A stretch of 45,630 bases of DNA, taken from positions 1 through 45,630 of the forward strand of contig JAANBB010000337.1 in NCBI GenBank assembly GCA_014621425.1, in the 5' to 3' direction. Shown in pieces: positions 11,961 through 21,620 of the stretch. The translations under genes and the position numbers were made by a program. The notes below the pieces were generated by a model. The model ran no database searches. It had not been told where the DNA came from and worked only from the letters and a program-made list of their open reading frames with translations. The stretch is from Cylindrodendrum hubeiense. Its lineage: Eukaryota > Ascomycota > Sordariomycetes > Hypocreales > Nectriaceae. Numbering within the stretch: position 1 is the first letter of the stretch; every line of letters starts with the position of its first letter.

Positions 11961-12549
11961 CTATTAATTATAACTAGTATTATCTTTCTATTTTATAGTA
12001 CCGGAGATAATAATACTATTAATAATCTCTTCATGTTATACCCATAATGATTCTTTAATATCCCTAGACCTTATAATTAATAAAGTATAAATAAATTAAC
12101 CTAAATAATATGTAATAATTATAAAATCTATTTTAATATTAATCTTATCCTAATTTTATTATCTATTTATTAAATAATAAGCTTGATCCTAGGTAAATAC
12201 CCATACTTATTATTAACTCCTATATCTCATATATCCAGTCCTCTAGTATCTCTAATATTACCTCAAGTAATAAAGGCTAAATTCTAATCTACTCTGAAAC
12301 TTATATAATAGATTATTAGAGAAGGCTAGTATCTTATATTTAATCTTATTTATTAATATAAATAGGTATATAAATAGCGGGAAAGATAGGACTAGTTGCT
12401 ATTAAGTCTAGGAATCTATAATCTCCCTTTATTATACTCTCTATCTTAAGATTAATAATTAATATTAAGTCCTCTAGTAGGTATATCTCCTATATCTATA
12501 TAATTCTCAGTCTCCCCAGAACCAGAGCTAATACCTAATCCTCCTATTC

Positions 12550-14594
12550 TAGATAATACTATCTTAGATATGAAAACTCTCTTTAAGATAGTTAATATCT
12601 TTATGAAGGAATATAGGTTTAATATTATTTAGTAATATAGATATTAATATCAAGGCCAGAAAATCTAATATATATTTTAATATAATTAATTTAGATAATC
12701 ACAGCCTACTAAAAGAATTAGATTATAATAGTGAAAGTCTTGGAAATATAATTATAAGTAGCAGGTTATTATTAAAGTTCTTAAAGAGGGGAAATAATTC
12801 TTATAATAACACTTAAATATAGAATATAATAAATATAATTATAGGCCCAGTCTCACTCTATTAGCTTATCCTATCTATTAATAACTTACTTTACCTATTA
12901 GGGCTACTCTTAAGACTATAAGTTGACAGGTTAGTATATATACTTACGATGTGCAAATAGTTATTTAAGACTAATACCCAGATATTAGCTTTACTTAAAA
13001 GGATATCTATAATACTAGGGTTATAATTAATCGTGATAAGTTAAATAAGTATATTTTTACTATAGCCCTAATTAAGCTTTTTAATGAGAATAGAATCCCC
13101 TATTTAGTAAAGTGGGTAGATAATAAGTTAAATTGAGTTATTAGCTTAATATAGATCTTTTCCTATTATCTTTAAATATAGAAGTGCTTTCTAGATATTA
13201 TTAGCTTTAATAATATATATAATACTAACCGGTTTAAACTGTCCCTCTTCCAAGTAATTAGATAGATATATTTAGAGATAGTCTTTAATATAGTATTTGG
13301 CTTAATTAATAATAAGAGATAGGAAGAATTCTAATTCCTTATAGAGGGGATTTAATAGCTAATTAATAAATAATCTATCAAAAACCTAATTATTATCATC
13401 ATAGACTTCAATAAGTTAATAAAAATAACCTTAGATAATCAGTTTCTTATATTATAATAGTAACTATATATTCACTATATTAACTCTAATATCCTTCTCA
13501 AATTAAAGTAAAAATAGCTTAAGCTATCTAAACCTACTAGTAGCTCAGATAGTAGCGATCTTAATAAATCCTCTCAATATTATATCTAGCTTAGCCTAAT
13601 TAATTAAGTATTAATTAACAGTTTAATAACTAATAAGATTCCTCATACTTATCAAGGTATCTTTTAGATGTGGAAGATTATACTATTTACTAATAATAAG
13701 GTAATCCACGAGAAAGCTTAGAAAATACTATATAAGGAGTTTCATGATTAATAATTAATCTTATATTACTTATATAGTACTTATATACCTATAAGAGCTT
13801 AATAGGCTTATTACTTTATCAAGACATATTATAACTTTGGTATTCGTGTTATATCTAGTATAGAAGTAAGTAATAATAATATCAAAAGCTATTTATTAAA
13901 TAGTATGAGCAATCTCTTTTGCCTTGTCAAGGTAATATAAGATATGATGAAGGATTAAGAGTGCAATTTCTTGGATAAGTATGCAGCAGATGAGGTGCTT
14001 ATAGCATGTAATCTCTCTAGACCAAGCTCAGAATACCTGGGTAAACTATGAACGATGATCTCTTTGAAGGGCCTGGCCTTAATATAAGGGCAATATCGTA
14101 TCACACGTAAGGTAATGTTAACTAGAAAGAATCCCTTTCCAACTCCTCTGCAAGACTGTGATAGTAAGTGTTCTATCTTAATAGAACTTGGTATTCTATG
14201 CTCTTATATAATTTATAAGAAGCTAGGTTCAGATCTACAGTTTACAAAGTGGGATATCCATCCACATTAGCGACTTCAAGAATCATCATCACGAGATCCA
14301 TATCGCCGTATCCTCGACCCAAAGATTACTTTGGCACTACGCGGTCGCCCAAAAAATACACCACAAACCATGCCCTCTAGTTTGGCTATTGAGATCGGCA
14401 GTCAATCCCAGGCCACCGGTACTCAATCAGTTACTACTACATCAACAAGCCAAGTAGTGAAGCGTAAGCGGGGGAGGCCAGCAGGAAGCCGAAACCAATC
14501 GACATTAGCAAGGATTGAACAGGAGATAAGCCAGCAAGTCAGATTAACTGTACGAGTGACCCGTAGCCAGTCAGCTATACTTGGTCCTGGATGA
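12550..14594 (+). pseudogene. MULE transposase, RIP-damaged in its N-terminal two thirds, well preserved C-terminus
   Basis: This would encode a MuDR/FAR1-like transposase. Readable blocks are: a pre-domain with VKWVDNKLN (about 13110); the first catalytic region IISFNNIYNTNRFKLSLFQV (about 13200), usually D-x-T-Y-x-T-N; NIVFGLINNKR (about 13290); and IIIIDFNKLI then LYIHYINSNILLK (about 13400-13500), matching the second catalytic Asp and the C/H region. From about 13830 the frame is nearly intact, with YYNFGIRVISSIEVSNNNIK, NFLDKYAADEV and KWDIHPH. The last 88 codons to the stop at 14594 are uninterrupted and carry two AT-hook-like motifs, LRGRPKNTP and KRKRGRPAGS. A few TAG/TAA codons remain, for example near 13960 and 14270, so it is not functional as read. 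The N-terminal limit is uncertain. Confidence 0.85.
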
Positions 14595-14781
14595 CTTACT
14601 GGAGTACGAGCTACTGGGCAAAGATTGTAACCTAGTATCCGTAGAACAAGAAGCCAATGGGAGCTAATAAGTAGTGATGGAGAATGATATAAGATAGAAA
14701 TAATAGGATTTTGATCACTTGTGATTAGAATATGAATTCAAACCCTAAGGATTGAAACTATACTATTACAGTTAATTACAT

Positions 14782-14913
14782 ATCAGGTCATCTTAGTGAT
14801 GTCGTGATAGTGCTATCAGGTTGTCTTAGCGATATCGCGATAATGCTATCAGGTCATCTTAGCAATGTCGCGATAGTGCTATCAGGTCGTCTTAGTGATG
14901 TCGTGATAGTGCT
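14782..14913 (+). repeat. Four tandem 33-bp repeats in MULE subterminal region
   Basis: Four contiguous units start at 14782, 14815, 14848 and 14881. Each begins ATCAGGT and ends GATA(G/A)TGCT, and they differ at a few mostly C/T or G/A positions. There are no spacers, so this is not a CRISPR array. The array lies between the transposase stop and the right TIR and is rich in TCGCGA-like palindromic cores. Confidence 0.92.
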
Positions 14914-14927
14914 ATTGAATCATATTG

Positions 14928-14991
14928 ATTTAAGGCGACCCGATGGCACTATCGCGACACGACTAAGACGACCTGGTGGTATTATCGTAAT
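14928..14991 (-). repeat. Inverted copies of the 33-bp unit
   Basis: Directly after the four direct units and a 14-bp gap, roughly one and a half to two units recur in inverse orientation (GGCGACCCGATGGCACTATC and then ACGACTAAGACGACCTGG). Together with the direct array this can form long stem structures. The old copy H is cut by element E inside its second unit (near 27777). Confidence 0.85.
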
Positions 14992-15170
14992 ATAGTATGA
15001 TTCTGATCGCTCGTAGTTGAGCTGAGAATTCAAATACGAGAGATTGAAATTATACTATCTTGATATAATAGTAGCGGAATGTTGCAGTCACGGACTTAAT
15101 ACGGGTATAACAGCTGTTAGTCAAGCTGGCTTCACCGCCTTTGATTGTGTGTATATGTGGAGACCTTTTT

Positions 15171-15258
15171 TTTTGAGCTAATAAGGATTGTAGAAAAAGT
15201 CATGCCCGTATAAGATCATGCCCGCGTAGTAAAAAGTCATGTCCCTCTAGTAATTGCC
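15171..15258 (-). repeat. Right terminal inverted repeat of the MULE
   Basis: This is the less mutated TIR. Read inward it starts GGCAATTACTAGAGGGACAT and includes two CATGACTTTTT motifs and a GCGGGCATGATC stretch that is A/T-converted in the left TIR. A run of T (15167-15174) lies at its inner edge. Confidence 0.88.
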
Positions 15259-16725
15259 ATAATTATAATCTATTCCTTAATTAAATTCTTATTATTAAGA
15301 GCTAGTCTCTTTATAATCTTTAAGTTTTAATAGGATTAGTTAAGTTTTAACTAGATAAAAGCTAGTTACTTATTAAGATATAAATATAAAGATAAAGTAA
15401 ATAACTTCTTTTCTATATATAAAAAGCTCTATTAGTTTTCTTTATTTATAATATATTATTCTTAAAAGATCCCTTTAATATTAAAGTAAAACCTCCCCTT
15501 ATCCTTTACTTTATCTTAAGATTAAGTTATAATTATAATAAGTAATAAAGAATATTAAGATTTATATTTTAGATTATATAAAGAAAAGTATCTAATAAAA
15601 TCCCTACTTAAATTAAATCTTAAAAGAAAAAGAATTATACTTAAAATAATAATATAAATAAGATAATAATATTATTAAGATATATATAGAAAGGAGGTTT
15701 AAATAATCTGAGAGAGTATTATCTAATAGGGTATTTTTTAGTATATTAAAGCTATATATACCCAGTTCTTAGATCTATAATAACTTAAGGAAAGACTTAT
15801 CTTTTATCCCTAACTTTATCTATCTAAATAAATATTAAAGTCCTAATAAATAAAGATAACCTATACCCTTAAAACTCTTTAATTTATAATAAATTCTTAG
15901 GTTTTAAGCCTTAAAGAATTTTCCCTTTTTTTTATATATTTCTCTCTTTCTCTTTTAACTTTAATTAAGTTATCTTAATTATTTTTATAGCTTTCTATTA
16001 TTATTATTATTACTATTACTAGCCTCTTCTTACTCTTATAATAGCTTCCTTTTAAGATAAGCTTATTATACTTTCTAGGATCCCTTATTCTAAGCTTCCT
16101 AATATTTAGGTATTAGCTAAATATTATATTAAGTATTCCCAGTTTAATTATCAAGTTAATACTTATTAGAAGGGTTAAGATAATATTCTCCTTAAGCCCT
16201 TTCCTATAAGTAACCTTAATATTACTCCTATCTTAATAATCTTCTTTTTTCTATTTCTAACTTAACTTTTTATCTAATAAAATACTTTTTTAGGTATTTA
16301 AGATATTCCAGGTTTAGTTCTATAACTTCTAGGCTCTTAATTAACTTAATTATCTAATATATATAGAGTTAGATATCTAGTTTCCCTTTATTAATAAGAC
16401 TTTTACTATATTTATCTAGTTCTTTTATTAGCTTTCTTTCTAAGATACCTTTATTTAAGTTAGAATTAGATTATTAACTAGTTATAGTCTTTAACCTGTC
16501 TATATTCTTATTAAATAGACTTATCTAGGAAAGTACTTCCTTTTATCTCTATTAACTTAGTTATATTATCTTAAAACCCTAATTATAACTTTTATTAGTA
16601 TTATTAACCTGATTATATATTATTATTATATTTATAATTACCTTTTAATAATAACTCACTTTAATAAGCAGATTTTAATTCCTTTTCCTATCTATATTTT
16701 AATTCTATTCTTTATAGATAATTAG

Positions 16726-16909
16726 TATTACAAGCTAAGCCTAGATCACAGATCTAGACTATAACCAGTCCAAGCTATAAGTATAACTAGATAACTTAAC
16801 CTCTAGTTAAGTTATTACTTTCCCTTTTACCTTATTAGGGAATTATAATAGAGCAGGAAGATCATAGCACTAACTACCACTTTAGTCCCTTTAGGACTAA
16901 CCCCTTTCA
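16726..16909 (+). repeat. 5' terminal repeat (184 bp) of the TRIM-like element
   Basis: It has the same length as 17049-17232 and as the inverted solo copy 1866-2049. Differences from the other copies are mostly C/T or G/A, and this copy is more A/T-converted at its start than the second one. Confidence 0.85.
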
Positions 16910-17048
16910 GTATAACTTAACTACCCCAATAGATCACAAGTTCAATTCCCTGTCCCAGTGAGTGGGCAGGCTCAGCTTGAGCTTATAGACCTCTGTGATC
17001 TGGGGGGTTTGTGACCTATAGAGTCCCTCTTACAAAGGGGGGAGAACC

Positions 17049-17232
17049 TATTATAGGCTGAGTCTGGATCACGGATCTGAACTGTGACCGGTCCAAGCTA
17101 TAGGTGTAGCTAGATAACTTAACCTCTAATTAAGTTATTACTTTCCCTTTTACCTTATTAGGGAACTGTAATAGAGTAGGAAGGTTATAGTGCTAGCTAT
17201 CACTTTAGTCCCTTTAAGATTAACCCCTTTTA
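17049..17232 (+). repeat. 3' terminal repeat (184 bp) of the TRIM-like element
   Basis: It follows the purine tract directly. It keeps CACGGATC and GACCGGTCC blocks that are partly converted in the first repeat and still present in the solo copy. Confidence 0.85.
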
Positions 17233-17237
17233 GTTAG

Positions 17238-20200
17238 TATACTAATTGCCTTTAGTATAACTAATCTAATTATAACTAGAAGTATCTTTATAGGTATTTC
17301 CCTTAGATCTTTTATAAGGGCTCTTAAAATTATCCTCTTAGTAGTTTTACTACTAACTTTAATTCTATAGAGATTTATATAATTAGCTAGTTTAATTATA
17401 TCTCTTATTCTTATATTATTTTAAAATACCTATTTAAATAGAGAGATCTTTCTAATTAAGAGATCTATTAGTAGGTTTCTCTGATTTTTACTTAGGTCCT
17501 TAGATCTAATTATTATATCTTTTAAATATTAGGTCTTATCTTTCTAGTCTATTATTATTAGGGTTAATAATAATCTTAAAGAAATAGACCCTCAAATCCT
17601 TCTAATTATTTTATTCTTATCCTTTTCTAGTAATCCTTTCCCCTTATAATCTTATAACTTCTCTCTTCACTTTCTCTATTTAATTAATTCCCTAGATCTT
17701 TTATATAATTCTATATTTAGTTTATATATATAAAGATATAGCTAGTTATTATTTAAGTTAAAAATTTTAATAGTTTACTTATAATTTTATAATTTATCTT
17801 ATTATCTTATAAGGTCTAATCTTTACTAGTCTCTTATTATCTTCTTATATAATAATATTACTATCTCTAATAAGTGTTATATTCTAAATATTTAATTAGA
17901 TACTTTTAAATAATCTATACTAGTTCTGGAACTTTTAGAATATCTCTAGGATATATATTTTAAAACTTAATCTAAGTCCTTATTATAATTATTAAATATA
18001 ATCTAAGTTAGGATTTTCCTAGTTTAGGTTTTATAATCTTAGTTCTATAATATACTAAAGTATATTATTAAATACTTTTCTACTTATATTTAAAGTTTCC
18101 TCTCTATTTAACTATCCTAGGATATTAGGATTATCTAAGCTAGTTTACTATTTTTAGTTATTTTTAGTAAATACCTTAAATTAATCCCTATAATTAGAGC
18201 TAGGAATTAGAATATTATTTAGGGTCTTTAAGATATAGGCTTTAATTTTATTTAGTATCTTAGTAATTTAGTAAGATCCTTACTATCTAGGCTTGAGTTT
18301 TATTATACTAGATAGGTTATTCTAGTTCCTAATATTATATTAAAAGACTAAATCTCTTTCCTTTAATAGCTCTTTCCTTAACTTAAAGGTATTATATACT
18401 ATAGTTTTTTATATTAGAGATCTTCTATATTTAGTAATTCTTTCCCTTATAGTCTTAATATCTTTATACTTTCTTTTTAAAATCTAAATTCTTATAGTTA
18501 TAATATTATCCCTTATTAGGATATTATTCTAGTTAATTAGTTTCTAGATAGGGATTTTTACTTTTAAAGGAAGGATAGATTCCTATTTATATAAAAGAAA
18601 GAACAGGAAAATACTATAAGACTCTTAAATAGCTAATCTATTTACTAATAATATTAAATCTATTAGATTAACTTATTTATCTTAATTTCTAAACTTCTTA
18701 AAATAGTTTATTATAAAGATATATTTAACTTTAATAAGCTTATTAACCTTAATATTATAAGTTAATATCTTAATAACTGTGATATTTAGGTCTTTAAGTT
18801 TCTCTAGGATCTCTTTCTCTAGTTTTTAATTTATTATCTGTAATTATTTTTAATAATATATTATAATAATAGAGAATTCTCTTAATTAGCTTTCTAATAT
18901 AAAAGGTTATAAAATTAGGGACTAGTATTACTTCTATCTATTCTGTGAGGTTATATCTAGCCTTAATAAGGAACTTTATCTCTTAATTTAGAGGTAAATA
19001 TTAAGTGTTTATATAGATCTTTATTATTAAATATTAAGGAATAGTTAGATATCCCTTTTTTAAAGGTCTTTAAGTATTATATATTTAGTATACTTAATAG
19101 GTTTATAATATAGTCTCTAGATTATATCTTATACCCTTCTAAAAATATGTTAAATTAAGTAATTTAAGTGTGATCTCTTAATCTTTATAATCTCTTTTAA
19201 TATAATAGGATCTTATTAGATACTTTTTGAGGTCCTGAAAGTTAATAATAAGAGCTAGGTTATCCCTTAACCTAATTACTCTCTTCTATAACTTATCTCT
19301 CTGAATAAAGAATTATATTACTTTCTCTCTTAGTTTTTTAAAGTCTTTAGAAGTAATCCTTTAAGATCTCTTTAATAAGGTTAAGTATTTAACTAGTATA
19401 AGCTATTAATTCTTATAGTATTCTTTAAAGGTAGTCCCTTCTAGACTAAATAGAAGAGTATTAAGATAGGTGTTAATAACCTTTTTAATATCTTCTTTAG
19501 CCTTCTAATCTTAATAGTCTGATTTTTCTAGTCCTTTTCTTAAGAGCCTGTCTATAACTCTATTCTTAATATTAGAAATATATTTAATTATAAAGTTAAA
19601 GATTAATAAATAATTAATCTATTTAATAACTATTATCCCTAGGATATTATCTATCTTATAATTAATCTAGTTAATTAGAATTCTAGAATCTGTTTTTAAA
19701 GTAAAATAAATACTATATAAATATATTTATAAATATTTAATAGTATATAAAACTTCTTTATATTTAAGCTTTATTATATTATAATATTATTTAATTTTAG
19801 TTTAAGTCCTGGATTTAAATTATACTAGATATCTCTTATTATTATAAATTTATATTAAGATAATATCTTATTCTTCCTAATAGGTATTAATTATTAGAAT
19901 AATCTCTTTACTTTTATTTAAAAAGTTAATAGTAATTAGAATAGGGATCTTAATAATTTTATTTTTTAGAATAGTTATAGTCTTTTACTAGTCTTTACCC
20001 TATACCTAGGTTATATCTTTCTTAAGAAGAATAATTAGAGATTTAACTATTTAAATATAATTTCTAATCTAGATATAATAATAGCTAGATATCCTTAAGA
20101 AGATTCTAACTTACTTCAGATTATAATACCTTTCCTATTTAGTAATCTTAATAATTTTAACCTTATTAAGCTTATAACTATTTATTTTATAGAGATAACC

Positions 20201-21620
20201 TATTATAATAGCTATTTTCTAATAGAAGATAGATTTCTTAACTGAAATTATATATTTTAATAGCTTTATATTTATAAGGACTTTATTTAGGTTAATAAGA
20301 TATTCTAGAATAAATCTTCTAATTTTAGGGAGAGTTTCCTCCTTACTATACTCAGTCTCCAGGCTCTTAATAATAATATTATCTATAAAGGTCCTAGTTA
20401 TATTATCTAATAGATTAAATAGTATCTTTATTATAACTCTAATAAATTAGGTTATTAAATTTATAGCTTTTTAGAATAATATATACAATCTTAATAGTTT
20501 AATTAGAGTATTAAAGGTTATTAGGTCTTAGCTTTCCTTAACTAAGATAACTTAATTATAATTTGAGAAAAAGTTTAGTAAGAATAGGATTTTACATATC
20601 CTAAACTTAATAGAGAAATTATCAGTTCCTTAAGGTATTATATTATCCCTGATAATATGAGTATTATACTTTATTACTAAGTTAATAAGCCTAAGATTAT
20701 TATTTTTCTTAGAGATAAAAATCTAGTAATTTTAATAAGTAATATAACTTTTCTCTAAGATATCTCTCTTTATCCTTATTATTAAGAGTTCTATAACTTT
20801 CTTCTTTAAAATATAAGGGATATAAATATTCTCTTTCTATTAGGCTATGTGTAATATAATCTTAATAACTTGTAAAGGAGTTATTTACTTATCCAATATC
20901 CCTTTTTTCTTAAAGGTCCAAGTTAAGATTATTAAAATGATAAGAAAAGGGATCTTAGCTTAATACTAAAGTAAATACCCTCTCATAGAAATCCTCAATT
21001 AAGTGTTAATAGTAAGTCTCTCTGGGTTAGATATATATATAGGCTATAACTAGAGTTATTAGTTATTATCTCTTAATTCTGGGTTCTTAAGGAAGAAAAG
21101 TATCTAATTAGATACTTAACTAAAGAAATAATAGTCTTCATATTAGTAAGATATTAAAAACCGTAATTAATATAATAAAAATCCTGACCTCAAAGACTTA
21201 AGTATAATTAATAGTAAAGAAAATTAAGGGAAAATTATAAATTAATACAAATAATATAGAAAATTAAAAAGACTCTATTAGGAGGGTTAGGGAAGGTCTT
21301 ATTCCTTTATTAAGCTATCCTTTTAAAAGATATCTCTTATATATTAATACTTTCTAATCCTTAAGGTCTCTAGTCAGAGACCTTCTCTTTTATTTACTTT
21401 TCTAGGTAACCCTATATTTCTTAGCTCTTTCTATCTGATATAGTAATTCCTGTCACTTTATTACTTCCTTATTAAAAAGGATCTATAGGAAGATATCCTT
21501 TTTAATATTGGATAGGGTGTTCTTAATCTTAGATAAGACTTTATTTAGTTTCTTATTATAGAGCTTAGATCCTTTTCTAATCTTTAAGAATTTTAGAATA
21601 ATATAGTCTGAGAATAGTAA
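17238..21620 (-). pseudogene. RIP-degraded Gypsy pol (RT, RNase H, integrase) of element F
   Basis: The minus-strand frame reads, from right to left, NKEV / WTFKKKGILDK (split by the solo LTR at 20933-21460), VIELLIIRIKRDILEKS, NLRLINLVIKYN, FLLNFFSNYN and the catalytic block FIDNIIIKS at about 20360-20390. There the second Asp of FIDD is Asn (codon at 20378-20380). LPKIRRFILEYLINL and ISVKKSIFYQ follow. All are typical of a fungal Gypsy RT. Integrase is recognisable around 18990-18540 (EKEILEKLKDLNITVIK, KYIFIINYFKKF, SYSIFLFFLLYK, LPLKVKIPI). The RNase H between them is expected at 19500-20000 but I did not pin its residues. Many TAA/TAG codons interrupt it. The C-terminal limit near 17300 is uncertain. 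Confidence 0.78.
20933..21460 (-). repeat. Solo 528-bp LTR of the F family inserted in the RT of element F
   Basis: It has exactly the same length and ends as the two LTRs of F (TAAAATGATAAG start, TGTCACTTTA end) but is the least mutated of the three. The flanks are TTAT (20929-20932) and TTAC (21461-21464), a 4-bp duplication with one C/T difference. Deleting the LTR and one flank rejoins the minus-strand RT frame across FNKEV-ILTWTF. It is therefore a separate later insertion that lost its interior, not a structural part of F. Confidence 0.88.

Larger units (their letters stand above)
11484..15258 (+). mobile_element. Complete MULE (Mutator-like) DNA transposon, least mutated element in the window
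   Basis: Terminal inverted repeats of about 88 bp lie at 11484-11571 and 15171-15258. The right end, inverted, starts GGCAATTACTAGAGGG and continues with CATGACTTTTTACTA. The left end has the same sequence with GGC changed to AAT, as RIP gives. An identical 8-bp ATAATTAT flanks both sides (11476-11483, 15259-15266), within the 8-10 bp range of MULEs. The length is 3775 bp with one plus-strand transposase. It sits inside the third frame of element F. The right half keeps CpG, CpA and TpG and near-normal base composition, while the left third is AT-rich. The interior is a continuous version of the split copy H (7335-8628 plus 26211-27777). Confidence 0.92.
9200..16725 (-). pseudogene. Long unassigned third reading frame of element F (interrupted by a MULE)
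   Basis: One minus-strand frame runs from just left of the TRIM (about 16720) down to about 9200. It is interrupted only by the MULE at 11484-15258, across which it continues in frame once one 8-bp duplication is dropped. The total is roughly 1,200 codons or more, with stops almost only TAA/TAG. From its N-terminus I see a charged, probable coiled-coil part (ERKLIKELDKYSK, about 16400). An Asn-rich run and a lysine/arginine-rich part follow (about 16000-15900). A middle part has EGDPN and NRDPN motifs (about 11000-10700), and a short tandem repeat LIKEGLIKEK-like lies at 9868-9940. I recognise no family. It lies between integrase and the 3' LTR, where env-like or accessory frames sit in some elements. 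It could also be a captured host gene. Confidence 0.55.
16726..17232 (+). mobile_element. TRIM-like mini LTR element (507 bp, non-coding)
   Basis: Two 184-bp direct repeats (16726-16909 and 17049-17232) flank 139 bp that is too short to code for retroelement proteins. Both repeats start TATTA(C/T)A(A/G)GCT and end CCCTTT(C/T)A, consistent with TG...CA. A G-rich purine tract AAAGGGGGGAGAA (17034-17046) sits right before the second repeat, where a polypurine tract belongs and which sets the plus orientation. The flanks are ATTAG (16721-16725) and GTTAG (17233-17237), a 5-bp duplication with one G/A difference. The internal part has an inverted repeat (CCCCAATAGATCACA near 16924, TGTGATCTGGGGGG near 16994) and a GTTCAATTCC box at 16940-16949. 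I could not identify a convincing primer binding site. Confidence 0.78.

Noticed and set aside
14782..14913. CRISPR array
   Set aside because: The four 33-bp units are contiguous with no spacers, sit inside a eukaryotic DNA transposon, and have inverted copies next to them.
14804..14995. Open frame of 63 codons on the plus strand
   Set aside because: It is the translation of the 33-bp direct and inverted repeats of the MULE. Its repetitive LSG-LSDV pattern comes from the repeat, not from a gene, and it lies after the transposase stop.
16726..17232. Cassandra-type element with 5S rRNA in its LTR
   Set aside because: I see no 5S rRNA internal control region in the 184-bp repeats. Only a B-box-like word is present, and it is in the internal part.
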